Both the position numbers and the translations under genes were made by a program. Under the pieces are notes generated by a model. The model made no database searches. It was not told the DNA's origin and saw only the letters and a list, made by a program, of their open reading frames with translations. From contig CAYVKY010000008.1 of NCBI GenBank assembly GCA_964452115.1, forward strand, positions 1 through 33,297: a DNA stretch of 33,297 nucleotides, written 5' to 3'. Numbering within the stretch: position 1 is the first letter of the stretch; each line of letters begins with the position of its first letter. The DNA comes from CAYVKY01 sp964452115. Its GTDB lineage: Bacteria > Bacteroidota > Ignavibacteria > Tepidaquicellales > Tepidaquicellaceae. Positions 1 to 8,178 of this stretch are shown piece by piece.

Positions 1-426
1 ATCGGACACGATAATATCATAGGCGATGAAGTGATTATTACAGCGTTTGTCGCATTAGGCGGGCACGTTCAGATAGACAGCTATGCAAATATCGGCGGCA
101 TTTCAGGAGTACACCAGTTTTCGAAGATCGGAAAATACGTTATGGTGGAGATGTGTTCAAAGATTCAGAAAGATGTTCCTCCTTTTGTTCTTGCAGCAAG
201 AGTTCCGACCAGATATACCGGACTGAATTTCAGAGGATTAAGGCGCCGCGGATTCACACCTGACAGAATTGAATACATCAAAGATGCATACAGGATTCTT
301 TACGATTCAGGATTGAATGTCAGTGATGCTATTCAGAAAATCACAGAAGATATGGAAATGAACGATGATATTCTTGAAATAGTGAACTTCATCAAAAAGA
401 GTTCCAGAGGAATAATCAGAAAGTAA
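1..426 (+). CDS. lpxA: UDP-N-acetylglucosamine acyltransferase LpxA (3' part)
   Basis: First enzyme of lipid A synthesis: transfers a 3-hydroxyacyl chain from acyl carrier protein to UDP-GlcNAc in the cytoplasm. The reading frame is open from base 1, so the 5' half of the gene lies outside the window; 141 residues remain. Three histidines (partial residues 3, 22 and 38) have exactly the spacing of E. coli His125, His144 and His160, so the fragment starts just before the catalytic histidine. Left-handed beta-helix hexapeptides continue to about residue 60, followed by the family's helical C-terminus ending SRGIIRK. The remaining length matches the C-terminal half of a roughly 262-residue LpxA. 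It shows that the cell makes LPS. A hairpin terminator follows directly. Confidence 0.95.
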   Translation: MGHDNIIGDEVIITAFVALGGHVQIDSYANIGGISGVHQFSKIGKYVMVEMCSKIQKDVPPFVLAARVPTRYTGLNFRGLRRRGFTPDRIEYIKDAYRILYDSGLNVSDAIQKITEDMEMNDDILEIVNFIKKSSRGIIRK

Positions 427-431
427 ATTAT

Positions 432-455
432 AAAACCGGCTATTCCGGTTTTTTT
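432..455 (+). terminator. Rho-independent terminator after lpxA
   Basis: An 8-bp stem (AAAACCGG pairing with CCGGTTTT) with a 5-base loop runs into a T run, six bases after the lpxA stop. It separates lpxA from the phosphate transport genes. Confidence 0.85.
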
Positions 456-519
456 GTTGTTATGTATTGATTTATCATTATTATTTTATTGCAGGAAATG
501 TTATCTTCCGGAAAATATA

Positions 520-527
520 TATATTTG
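520..527 (+). promoter_or_regulatory. Bacteroidota-type -7 box before the Pit accessory gene
   Basis: TATATTTG matches the Bacteroidetes -7 consensus TAnnTTTG exactly. It ends only four bases before the ATG at 532, so the predicted transcription start falls at or beside the start codon and the mRNA may be leaderless. I see no TTG at the usual -33 distance, so this rests on one element. Confidence 0.4.
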
Positions 528-531
528 AACT

Positions 532-1173
532 ATGTTAATGAAGAAAACTAAAAAGCTTGAATTGCAGATAGATGAGTATCTCGATGAGATTACTAAAGGG
601 GGGTTGCTTTTCAGGCAGGGAATAAAATTTTATCTGCATAAAAATTCTGAGCAGTTTGAAGCCAGAATTACGGAAATCAATAATTCTGAAAGCAAAGCCG
701 ATGACCTGAGAAGGACAATAGAAACCAAGCTATATCTGCATACATTAATTCCCGAGCACAGAGGGGATGTGCTTGGGCTGCTTGAAAGCAGCGATAAAGT
801 TTTAAATCTTCTTGCTGAAACTCTTATGCAGTTTGCAGTTGAAATTCCGGACATTCCCGAAAATATGCACAAACTTTTCGAAGACCTTGCGGAGGCAACA
901 ATTACCGCAGTGGATAATATGGTTCAGGCAATCAGGGCATATTTTAAAGATTATAATCTTGTGCGCGACCTTATTACAAAAGTGATTTTTTATGAAAAAG
1001 AGTCGGATAGAATTGCAGACCAGATTAAAAGAAATATCTTTCAGGATGAAAAGAAAGAATTGAGCCACAAAATCCATATCAGGTATTTTGCATATCACAT
1101 TGAAAGAATTGCCGAAGTTGCTGAAGATGTATGCGACAGGCTTTCTATTGCAGTAATTAAACGCTTTGTATAA
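532..1173 (+). CDS. DUF47 / PhoU-like Pit accessory protein
   Basis: Cytoplasmic, all-helical protein of 213 residues in the DUF47 (COG1392, PhoU-related) family. These proteins are typically encoded beside PiT phosphate permeases and are thought to modulate them. The sequence is rich in charged heptad-like helices, with a conserved stretch around IFYEKESDRIADQIKRNIF and a C-terminal segment YHIERIAEVAEDVCDRL, as in PhoU-like helical bundles with acidic metal-binding motifs. ATG at 532 and ATG at 538 are both possible; neither has a Shine-Dalgarno sequence. The stop is two bases before the PiT start, so the two genes are surely cotranscribed. The role as PiT regulator is inferred from family and context. 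Confidence 0.88.
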   Translation: MLMKKTKKLELQIDEYLDEITKGGLLFRQGIKFYLHKNSEQFEARITEINNSESKADDLRRTIETKLYLHTLIPEHRGDVLGLLESSDKVLNLLAETLMQFAVEIPDIPENMHKLFEDLAEATITAVDNMVQAIRAYFKDYNLVRDLITKVIFYEKESDRIADQIKRNIFQDEKKELSHKIHIRYFAYHIERIAEVAEDVCDRLSIAVIKRFV

Positions 1174-1175
1174 TA

Positions 1176-2660
1176 ATGCTGTGGCTGTTTTTAACAAGCG
1201 GACTTTTTCTCGGCTGGTCACTCGGTGCTAATGATGCCTCAAATATTTTCGGTTCGGCGGTAAGCACAAGAATGCTGAAATTCACCACTGCGGCATTAAT
1301 TTCCTGCATATTCATTGTGCTTGGCGCAACAATCAGCGGTTCGGGAACCACTCATACACTCGGCGTACTCGGTGAAGTGAATGCCCTTGCCGGCTCATTC
1401 ACAGTGGCTCTGGCAGCTGCTTTCAGTGCGTACAGTGTAATCAGAAGGGGACTGCCGGTTTCTATTTCGCAGACGATTGTAGGTGCGATAATAGGATGGA
1501 ATATTTTTACATCATCACCTACGGATTACAGTTCACTTTCCATACTTATATTTTCGTGGGTCGTTAACCCGATACTTGCCGGTATTTTTTCTTTTATTAT
1601 TTATAACATATTCAAATTATTATTTAATAAAATCAGTGTTCACATTCTCGAACTCGATGTCTATTACAGAATTTCATTTATCATACTTGTTGCGTTCGGT
1701 TCTTACGCACTCGGTGCAAATAACATTGCAAACGTAGTAGGTGTATTTGTCGCGTCATCGCCGTTCAAAGATTTTCATATTCTGCCGAATGTTCTTATTC
1801 CGGCGTCATTACAGCTTTATTTTACGGGCGCAATTGCAATTGTAATAGGAGTTGTCACATTTTCAAAAAACACTATACACGTAGTGAATGAACGGATTTC
1901 AAAACTGACTCCTATTACTGCGCTTTCAGCAGTGCTTGCAGCATCATTGGTGCTTTATTTATTTTCGTCGGTTACGCTTTCGGGATTTCTTATTTCAATC
2001 GGTTTGTTCTCATTTCCTCTTGCACCAGTATCGCTCACGCAGGGGCTCGTCGGTGCTGTTGTCGGTATCGGTTTGGCAAAAGGCGGCAGGTATTTCAATT
2101 ATAAGCTCCTGGGTAAAATCGCCGCCGGGTGGGTGATTACGCCCATTGCATCAGTTCTCCTTTCGCTTTTATTCCTTTTTGTTGTACAGAATGTGTTTCA
2201 GCAAAAAGTATATACCTCCGTTACTTATGAACTTTCTTACCCCGTTATCGAAAAACTGAAAGATTATAACATTCAGACGGATTTGCTAAAGCCGTTTGAA
2301 AAAAATACTTATATAAATCAGTCCGAATTTATGCAGTTTCTGAATAAAGTCGGTATAGTAAAAGAGCATGATGTGTATAATGTTTTTGCAATTGCCAAAA
2401 TGGAAAAATTTATAATTGATTCCAATTACGCAAAAATCAAACTCGGCAGCAATATGTTCACTGAGGAAGAAATTCACAGCATATCACAGCTTCACAATAA
2501 AACATTTTACCACAGCTGGCAGATTGTAAATTCGCTTAAGGCATTGGACCCTTCATGGGAAGAAAAACCTGCAACAAATACGGAAAATCTCGAATACAAT
2601 AAAAAACTTCACGAAAAACTTAATCTGATTTTTTCGCTATTCAAAGTTCACGAAGAATAA
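1176..2660 (+). CDS. PiT-family inorganic phosphate permease
   Basis: Inner-membrane low-affinity phosphate transporter driven by cation symport. The two inverted-repeat signatures of the family are clear: GANDASN at residues 17-23 and GANNIAN at 180-186, each in a hydrophobic half with several membrane spans. The membrane part ends near residue 345 (WVITPIASVLLSLLFLFVV). It is followed by about 145 hydrophilic residues rich in Lys, Glu and Asn, longer than I expect for a plain PiT and without a motif I recognise. The gene starts two bases after the DUF47 stop and ends just before a strong bidirectional terminator. No sodium or proton specificity can be read from the sequence. Confidence 0.93.
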   Translation: MLWLFLTSGLFLGWSLGANDASNIFGSAVSTRMLKFTTAALISCIFIVLGATISGSGTTHTLGVLGEVNALAGSFTVALAAAFSAYSVIRRGLPVSISQTIVGAIIGWNIFTSSPTDYSSLSILIFSWVVNPILAGIFSFIIYNIFKLLFNKISVHILELDVYYRISFIILVAFGSYALGANNIANVVGVFVASSPFKDFHILPNVLIPASLQLYFTGAIAIVIGVVTFSKNTIHVVNERISKLTPITALSAVLAASLVLYLFSSVTLSGFLISIGLFSFPLAPVSLTQGLVGAVVGIGLAKGGRYFNYKLLGKIAAGWVITPIASVLLSLLFLFVVQNVFQQKVYTSVTYELSYPVIEKLKDYNIQTDLLKPFEKNTYINQSEFMQFLNKVGIVKEHDVYNVFAIAKMEKFIIDSNYAKIKLGSNMFTEEEIHSISQLHNKTFYHSWQIVNSLKALDPSWEEKPATNTENLEYNKKLHEKLNLIFSLFKVHEE

Positions 2661-2663
2661 AAA

Positions 2664-2696
2664 AAAATCGCATCTGAAATTTTCATATGCGATTTT
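2664..2696. terminator. Bidirectional terminator between PiT and lepB
   Basis: A perfect 10-bp stem (AAAATCGCAT with ATGCGATTTT) and 13-base loop sits between convergent genes, with an A run on one side and a T run on the other. It can stop transcription from both strands. Confidence 0.9.
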
Positions 2697-2718
2697 AAAT
2701 TTTAAAATTTTGCTTTTT

Positions 2719-3651
2719 TTATCTTACCAGGCTTCCGATTCTGTCCCAGCGGATAGTTCCGATTAACTTAAAGAAATCGGCAAAAGAAACATTTGCATCC
2801 CAAGACCAGTAAATCATCAGCGCTTCGCCTACAATATTCTGCATCGGTACAAATCCCCAATATCTGCTGTCGGCGGAATTATTTCTGTTATCGCCCATCA
2901 TAAAATAATAGTCGCGTTTTACTTTGTAAATACCATCCTGCAATTCTGCACCGTCAACATATACCTTTTTATCGGGCTTAAGTTCAATTTTACTTCCTTC
3001 GCGCATCACAAAAATTCTCCACCTGTCATAATTTGAAGTATCAATCTTTATCAGGTCGCCTTCTTTCGGAATTCTGAGCGGACCGTAATTGTCTTCGTTC
3101 CAGCCGGAACCTTTCGGAAATATACGCGGATTCGGTTCTTTAGCAGGTCTGTGGAAAGTATCAAACTTTCCGTCAGGTGCATTAGGGACAATTTTTCCGT
3201 TATTATAAAGCACACGGTCAATCACCTGAATTGTATCGCCAGGGGTGCCCACGCAGCGCTTAATGTAATTCATTACTTCTTTTGATTCGATATCATCTCT
3301 GTCGCCGGGGTAGTCGAAGACAACAACATCACCGAGTTTAGGTGACTTAAATCCCGGAATTCTGAAATAGGGGAGACGAATGTCGGTAAAAGGTACGTTC
3401 CTTGGCGTTGTGGCGCCGTATGTGAACTTTGTAACTAAAAGAAAATCTCCGACCAGAAGTGTATTTTCCATTGAGCCGGTCGGAATTCTGTACGCTTCAA
3501 ATAAAAGCAGCTTTACTATAAAAGCCACGATAGCAGCAAATACAAGTGCGTCCAGGTATTCGCGTGATTTTGTTTTTTTGGGTTTAGACTTCTTACCCTG
3601 TTTTTCGGTCTTTATGTTTTTCTTAAGAATCGAATTATCTTTGTTATCCAA
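2719..3651 (-). CDS. lepB: Signal peptidase I
   Basis: Inner-membrane serine protease that removes signal peptides from exported proteins (family S26). A lysine-rich cytoplasmic N-terminus (1-30) precedes one membrane span at about 33-51. The catalytic serine is Ser60 in RIPTGSMENTLLVGD and the general-base lysine is Lys131 in NYIKRCVGTPGD. The box E motif MMGDNRNNSADSRYWG lies near the C-terminus. Length 310 is normal for Bacteroidota, which carry an insert between the catalytic boxes. The only suitable start is TTG, with no Shine-Dalgarno sequence, 16 bases after the lepA stop. The lepA-lepB order matches E. coli. The gene ends before the bidirectional terminator. Confidence 0.95.
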   Translation of the reverse strand: MDNKDNSILKKNIKTEKQGKKSKPKKTKSREYLDALVFAAIVAFIVKLLLFEAYRIPTGSMENTLLVGDFLLVTKFTYGATTPRNVPFTDIRLPYFRIPGFKSPKLGDVVVFDYPGDRDDIESKEVMNYIKRCVGTPGDTIQVIDRVLYNNGKIVPNAPDGKFDTFHRPAKEPNPRIFPKGSGWNEDNYGPLRIPKEGDLIKIDTSNYDRWRIFVMREGSKIELKPDKKVYVDGAELQDGIYKVKRDYYFMMGDNRNNSADSRYWGFVPMQNIVGEALMIYWSWDANVSFADFFKLIGTIRWDRIGSLVR

Positions 3652-3667
3652 TTTATTATAATTTGGT

Positions 3668-5476
3668 TTATCTTTCTATTGTTAAAGCAGCAAGAAACGC
3701 TTCCTGCGGTACTTCTACCGAACCTACTTGTTTCATACGTTTTTTGCCCTCTTTTTGTTTCTCTAAAAGTTTTCTTTTTCTTGAAATATCTCCGCCGTAA
3801 CATTTTGCAATTACGTTTTTTCTGAGTGCGCTTATGCTTTCACGTGCAATTACTTTTGAACCGATTGCTGCCTGAATTGCGATTTCAAACATCTGTCTCG
3901 GGATAAGTTTCCTGAGCTTTTCACAAATTCTCTTGCCCCAATTGAATGCAAATTCCTTGTGAATGATTGTTGACAGCGCATCCACGGGTTCACCGTTCAG
4001 CAGTATATCCAGCTTAACCAGATCCGATTTTACATAATCTTTGAATTCATAATCAAACGAAGCATATCCTCTTGTCATTGATTTGAGTTTGTCATAAAAA
4101 TCGAAAATAATTTCTGCAAGAGGAAATTCAAAATGTATATCTACTCTTTTAGAATCAATATAATTTGTTGTCTTATATATTCCGCGCCGTTCCGTTCCCA
4201 GTTTCATTATGTTGCCGATATAATCATTCGGAACTATAATATGTGAAGTGATATAGGGTTCTTCCACGTAATCAATTAAAGTCTGGTCGGGCATTAAAGC
4301 AGGATTGTCAACGAGAATCATTTCGCCGTTTGTTTTGTAAATCTTATATTCAACGTTGGGAACCGTTGTTACGATGTTAATTCCATACTCACGTTCGAGA
4401 CGCTCCTGAATAATTTCAAGATGAAGAAGTCCGAGAAACCCGCATCTGAATCCGAACCCGAGTGCAACTGATGTTTCAGGTTCAAATGAAAGAGCGGCAT
4501 CGTTAAGTTTTAGCTTTGAAAGCGAATCTCTCAATAGTTCAAACTCATTTGCCTGTGTCGGATAAATTCCGCTGAATACCATTGGCTTTGCATCCTTAAA
4601 TCCGGGAATTGGCTCAGTAATTGGCTGCAATTGATTGTAAATTGTGTCGCCGACTTTTGAATCATTTACATCTTTAATATTAGCGATGAGGTAACCTACA
4701 TTTCCAGATTCAAGCTTTTTGGTCCTGACGCGGTCCATTTTCAGAATGCCGACTTCTTCCGCTTCAAATATTTTTCCGTTTGAATGGAAAACGATTTTGT
4801 CGCCTTCATTCAGGCATCCTTCAAATACTCTTAAATAAACCACCACACCTCTGTAAATGTCAAATTTTGAATCGAAAATCAATGCCCTTAAAGGTTTTTC
4901 GTCTTCAATTTTCGGCGGAGGAATCTTTTTGATTATCGCTTCGAGAACATCTTCAGTTCCGATATTTGCTTTTGCGCTTGCAGCAATTATTTCATCTTTG
5001 CTGCCGCCGATAAGTTCAATAATCTGCCCTTTTGTTTCATCAATCATTGCGCTTTGCAGGTCTATCTTATTAACAACCGGAATTATTTCCAAACCGTGGT
5101 CTATTGCCAGATAAAGGTTGCTGATTGTCTGCGCTTCGATGCCTTGAGTGGCGTCAACTACTAAAATTGCACCTTCGCAGGCTGCAAGCGAGCGTGACAC
5201 TTCATAAGTAAAGTCAACGTGTCCGGGAGTATCAATCAGATTCAGAGTATATTCAATTCCGTCTTTCGCCTTATATTTCATCTGAATTGCGTGAAGTTTG
5301 ATTGTGATACCGCGTTCCTGCTCCAAGTCCATATCGTCCAGTACCTGCTTAATCATATTCCGTGAATCAATGGTCTGCGTGAACTCAAGCAGACGGTCTG
5401 CCAGAGTTGATTTACCGTGGTCAATATGAGCGATTATGCAGAAATTTCTGATATTTGTACTATCCGATGAAGGCAT
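3668..5476 (-). CDS. lepA: Elongation factor 4 (LepA), ribosome back-translocating GTPase
   Basis: Translational GTPase that binds the ribosome and assists translation or subunit maturation. G1 is AHIDHGKST (residues 16-24), G3 DTPGH (82-86) and G4 NKID (136-139). Domain II, the EF-G-like domains and the LepA-specific C-terminal domain follow, the last with the conserved KRKLLEKQKEGKKRMKQVG tail. At 602 residues it is full length. It is the first gene of a lepA-lepB operon. A terminator-like hairpin ends only 13 bases before its ATG, so the lepA promoter must either lie within that gap or depend on readthrough. Confidence 0.97.
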   Translation of the reverse strand: MPSSDSTNIRNFCIIAHIDHGKSTLADRLLEFTQTIDSRNMIKQVLDDMDLEQERGITIKLHAIQMKYKAKDGIEYTLNLIDTPGHVDFTYEVSRSLAACEGAILVVDATQGIEAQTISNLYLAIDHGLEIIPVVNKIDLQSAMIDETKGQIIELIGGSKDEIIAASAKANIGTEDVLEAIIKKIPPPKIEDEKPLRALIFDSKFDIYRGVVVYLRVFEGCLNEGDKIVFHSNGKIFEAEEVGILKMDRVRTKKLESGNVGYLIANIKDVNDSKVGDTIYNQLQPITEPIPGFKDAKPMVFSGIYPTQANEFELLRDSLSKLKLNDAALSFEPETSVALGFGFRCGFLGLLHLEIIQERLEREYGINIVTTVPNVEYKIYKTNGEMILVDNPALMPDQTLIDYVEEPYITSHIIVPNDYIGNIMKLGTERRGIYKTTNYIDSKRVDIHFEFPLAEIIFDFYDKLKSMTRGYASFDYEFKDYVKSDLVKLDILLNGEPVDALSTIIHKEFAFNWGKRICEKLRKLIPRQMFEIAIQAAIGSKVIARESISALRKNVIAKCYGGDISRKRKLLEKQKEGKKRMKQVGSVEVPQEAFLAALTIER

Positions 5477-5489
5477 ATATTATAAAATA

Positions 5490-5530
5490 AAAAAGTGAAT
5501 CTTTAAGATAGCATTTTTGATTCACTTTTT
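5490..5530. terminator. Hairpin terminator upstream of lepA
   Basis: A 12-bp stem (AAAAAGTGAATC with GATTCACTTTTT) with a 17-base loop and T runs on both strands. On the minus strand it follows the stop of the 64-residue gene at 5557, ending the sdhCD unit, and lies directly before the lepA start. Confidence 0.85.
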
Positions 5531-5556
5531 AAAGGTAAGAATAAGACGTGCATGTA

Positions 5557-5751
5557 TTATTCGGTTTTTTTCGTCTTTGCCTGATTTCTTAATTCCTGAA
5601 TTTCTTTTCTCCAGTCGGCGCAAAGTTTTCTGATGTTATTTAATTCTTTTCTTACTCTGCCGCCTGCAGAACTAACGTTTTTTTCGTAAAACTTTTCTAC
5701 GTCCTGCTGCATAGAATCTATCATTTGTTTTAACTGATTGAATTTTTCCAT
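5557..5751 (-). CDS. Small histone H1-like (Hc1-type) protein
   Basis: A 64-residue basic, helical protein. The pattern KFYEKNVSSAGGRVRKEL followed by IRKLCADWRKEIQELR resembles the short Hc1/histone-H1-like proteins common in Bacteroidota, which bind DNA and may compact the nucleoid. This is recognition by pattern, not by alignment. It lacks the long lysine/alanine repeat tail of chlamydial Hc1. It lies 41 bases downstream of sdhD in the same orientation, where one would expect sdhA, and is followed by a terminator. It could also be an unrelated small coiled-coil protein. Confidence 0.65.
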   Translation of the reverse strand: MEKFNQLKQMIDSMQQDVEKFYEKNVSSAGGRVRKELNNIRKLCADWRKEIQELRNQAKTKKTE

Positions 5752-5792
5752 GTTTTATTCCTATATTTTATATTTATAAAAAAAGTTTTGAA

Positions 5793-6155
5793 TTACTGTA
5801 TAAATGGTATTGAGAAAATTATCTGGTAACCCCAGAAAACAAATGCAAGTCCGAAGACTATCAGGAGCGTGAGTATTGATATTTTTGCCCATGGTTTGAG
5901 TTTATAGTCACGGAATATGTTCCATATACCGTTTAATCCGTGATACATTGCAAAGGTCACAAAAACAAGGTCAATTAATCTATACCACGGGGACTGCATT
6001 CTGCCCAGCACAGCTTCATAAGTTTTTCCGTTATCAGGCTGATAATGCATCAGTATATAATGCCCGATTGTAAAAACTACAAGAATGATTCCTGTTATTC
6101 TCTGATAAACCCAGCTCTTTGAGCCTGTTTCTTTGGTTGCTGAATAATTGAACAT
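5793..6155 (-). CDS. sdhD: Succinate dehydrogenase membrane anchor subunit (SdhD-like)
   Basis: Inner-membrane anchor of complex II that helps hold heme b and the quinone site. It has 120 residues with three predicted spans at about 18-37, 58-80 and 90-113. Candidate heme or quinone residues are His32, His37 and His72, the last in the motif YHGLNGIWNIFRDY typical of SdhD. It begins 11 bases after the sdhC stop. No flavoprotein or iron-sulfur subunit follows, so the catalytic subunits must be encoded elsewhere. SdhC versus SdhD naming is by order and motif only. Confidence 0.82.
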   Translation of the reverse strand: MFNYSATKETGSKSWVYQRITGIILVVFTIGHYILMHYQPDNGKTYEAVLGRMQSPWYRLIDLVFVTFAMYHGLNGIWNIFRDYKLKPWAKISILTLLIVFGLAFVFWGYQIIFSIPFIQ

Positions 6156-6166
6156 TTTTAATAAGT

Positions 6167-6583
6167 TTAAAATTTAATTAAATGAGAAAACATGATGGCA
6201 CCCATCATAACAAAAAGTATGACTCCGATAACCCATGAATACAGATAAAGCTGCTTGTGATATCTTGCGCCGTCAGCCCAGTCCACAATGATAATTCTGA
6301 TACCGTTAAGTGCGTGAAACAGAACGAAAGCGAAAAGAAACCATTCCAGCACCGAAAAGAAAAGACTATTATAAAGCGCCATTTTATGCTGAAAAGCTTC
6401 TTTACCCTGAGATAATGTGCTTAGTGACCAGATGTGCAAAAATAAATATGCTATAAGACCTATACCCGCAATTCTGTGCAGTATCCAAGCCCAGCTGCCG
6501 GTATCCTTGCGGTATGACAAATTTTCCTGCAGCCATTTTTTCTGCTCGTATGCTTTAAATTTGTTGACATTATTTTCCTGCAT
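6167..6583 (-). CDS. sdhC: Succinate dehydrogenase cytochrome b subunit (SdhC-like)
   Basis: Inner-membrane cytochrome b subunit of succinate dehydrogenase. It has 138 residues: a hydrophilic N-terminus and spans at about 35-54, 72-100 and 112-133. The signature HRIAGIGLIAYLFLHIWSLS (first span) and FHALNGIRIIIVDW (second span) carry the likely heme ligand His90 and conserved histidines at 36 and 50. It is the first gene of a short minus-strand unit (sdhC, sdhD, histone-like gene). The upstream region is shared with the divergent UPF0316 gene and holds an inverted repeat. Confidence 0.85.
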   Translation of the reverse strand: MQENNVNKFKAYEQKKWLQENLSYRKDTGSWAWILHRIAGIGLIAYLFLHIWSLSTLSQGKEAFQHKMALYNSLFFSVLEWFLFAFVLFHALNGIRIIIVDWADGARYHKQLYLYSWVIGVILFVMMGAIMFSHLIKF

Positions 6584-6640
6584 AATAAAATTTTAAATTT
6601 TGTAAAAATTATATAAATATTTAATTATAAACAATAAACA

Positions 6641-6668
6641 AATTGAAATCACAAAATAAATTTCAATT
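6641..6668. repeat. 9-bp inverted repeat between sdhC and the UPF0316 gene
   Basis: AATTGAAAT and ATTTCAATT are perfect inverted arms separated by 10 bases, in the divergent promoter region. This could be an operator, but A/T-rich dyads are easy to get by chance. The rest of 6584-6751 is A/T-rich with nothing else I can name. Confidence 0.3.
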
Positions 6669-6706
6669 TCGCGAATTTATCAAATTATGCCGGATATTTA
6701 GAATTT

Positions 6707-6734
6707 TTTGTGTAAATCAAATTTGCTAATTTAG
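6707..6734 (+). promoter_or_regulatory. Possible promoter of the UPF0316 gene
   Basis: TTTG at 6707-6710 and TAATTTAG at 6727-6734 resemble the Bacteroidetes -33 and -7 elements (one mismatch in the -7 box, 16-base spacer). The ATG follows 17 bases later. Confidence 0.3.
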
Positions 6735-6751
6735 ATAAAAAATAAGAACAT

Positions 6752-7264
6752 ATGGAATTGATACTGCCGGCACTTCAGATAATGTGCATGAGAATAACGG
6801 ACGTTTCCCTCGGAACAATAAGGACATTAATGACTGTCAAAGGGAAAAAATATATAGCAGGCGGAATCGGATTTGTGGAAGTGACAATCTGGGTGCTTGC
6901 AATAAGCTCGGTGTTTCAGCATCTTGATAATACATTTAATATTATCGGATATTCAACCGGGTTTGCACTTGGGACGATAATAGGGATTACTATAGAAAAG
7001 AAAATCGGTTCGGGAAATCTTCAGATGCAGATTATTTCAATGCACTATGCAGATAAGATTGCGGATACACTCAGAAGAAATAAAATCGGTTTAACAATAC
7101 TTCCGGGCGAAGGCACGCGCGGCGGCGTTGCTTTGATAGTTGCGATGATTACACGCAAACGAGAAAGTGAAGTAATCAAAATGGTAGAATCTATAGACCC
7201 GGAAGCGTTCATTGCCGTGCAGGCAGTTGATACTTACAGGGGATTTATAACAAACAGGAAATAG
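6752..7264 (+). CDS. UPF0316 / DUF2179 family membrane protein
   Basis: A 170-residue protein with about three hydrophobic segments in the first 85 residues (MELILPALQIMCM; the GGIGFVEVTIWVLAISSVF region; the GFALGTIIGITIEKKIG region). A soluble C-terminal DUF2179-type domain of about 80 residues follows, with the typical glycine-rich loop LPGEGTRGGVALIVAMITRK. The arrangement matches the UPF0316 family, whose biochemical role is unknown to me. DUF2179 domains elsewhere are thought to bind a ligand. It is a single-gene unit; its stop is one base from the stop of the convergent terC gene, with no terminator between. Confidence 0.85.
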   Translation: MELILPALQIMCMRITDVSLGTIRTLMTVKGKKYIAGGIGFVEVTIWVLAISSVFQHLDNTFNIIGYSTGFALGTIIGITIEKKIGSGNLQMQIISMHYADKIADTLRRNKIGLTILPGEGTRGGVALIVAMITRKRESEVIKMVESIDPEAFIAVQAVDTYRGFITNRK

Positions 7265-7265
7265 A

Positions 7266-8174
7266 TTACTTTTTAATGAGGATTGATAATAAAACGGATG
7301 CGGATAATACAACAAGTAAAAATAAAAGGGTGATTTCCGTTGAAATCGGGAAAGTGTTCGAGAGACACATTTTAATTCCGATATAGACAAGAATAATCGA
7401 TAAACCGACTCTGAGAAATCTGAATTTGTCCATAAATCCCGCCAGAGCGAAATATAAGCTTCTCAACCCGAGAATCGCAAATGCGTTTGAAGTAAATACA
7501 ATGAACGGGTCTTGTGTGATTGAAAGTATTGCCGGAATGGAATCAAGAGCAAAAACTATATCGGTGGTTTCAACGATTATCAATACAATGAACAGGGGAG
7601 TAAGAAAAAGTTTTCCGTTTTGCCTCACGGCAAATTTGCTTTTAACAAAATCCTGAGTAACGGGAAATATTTTCTTGACAAAATTTACAACAGGATTCTT
7701 AACCGTTTTTTCTTCGTTTTCCTTCTGAAAAAGCATCTTGATACCCGATAGAATAAGGAATATTCCGAACACATAAATTATCCAGTGGAATTTCACCATC
7801 AGATGAGCGCCTGCAAGAATCAGTGAAAAGCGGAAAATTATTGCACCGATTATTCCCCAGAAAAGCACTTTGTGCTGATATCTGGGGTCAACCTTGAAAT
7901 AAGAAAAAAGTAAAAGAAAGACGAAAATATTATCTACGCTAAGTGAATATTCCAAAAGATAGCCGGTGAAAAAATCAAGAGCCTTCTTGTGGTCAAACAC
8001 AATGTATATGATAAAATTAAAAATTACAGCGACTGAAATCCATAGAATAGTATAAAGGATAGATTCTTTAAATGAAATTCTGTGGCTTTTTCTATTGAAT
8101 ACCCCAAGGTCCAGCGCCAGCATTAAGAACAGAAAAATAAAGAATCCTATCCAGTGATAAATCGTAAACTCCAA
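7266..8174 (-). CDS. TerC/Alx-family membrane protein
   Basis: An integral membrane protein of 302 residues with about eight or nine spans. Acidic residues lie inside spans in the TerC signatures EYSLSVDNIFVFLLLFSYF and ETTDIVFALDSIPAILSIT. Family members include E. coli Alx, linked to manganese export, and tellurite-resistance TerC. The substrate here is not evident; manganese or calcium handling is an inference. The start is TTG, four bases after the SDR stop, with AAGGAG about 12 bases upstream inside the end of the SDR gene. It is the last gene of the carbamate kinase-to-TerC run, and nothing in the sequence links it to fatty acid synthesis. Confidence 0.88.
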   Translation of the reverse strand: MEFTIYHWIGFFIFLFLMLALDLGVFNRKSHRISFKESILYTILWISVAVIFNFIIYIVFDHKKALDFFTGYLLEYSLSVDNIFVFLLLFSYFKVDPRYQHKVLFWGIIGAIIFRFSLILAGAHLMVKFHWIIYVFGIFLILSGIKMLFQKENEEKTVKNPVVNFVKKIFPVTQDFVKSKFAVRQNGKLFLTPLFIVLIIVETTDIVFALDSIPAILSITQDPFIVFTSNAFAILGLRSLYFALAGFMDKFRFLRVGLSIILVYIGIKMCLSNTFPISTEITLLFLLVVLSASVLLSILIKK

Positions 8175-8178
8175 GAAG

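Noticed and set aside
802..1221. 139-residue open frame opposite the Pit accessory gene
   Set aside because: Antisense shadow of a clear family member, with cysteine- and phenylalanine-rich, non-protein-like composition.
7091..7390. 99-residue minus-strand frame across the UPF0316/terC junction
   Set aside because: Overlaps two well-supported genes and has no recognisable protein pattern.
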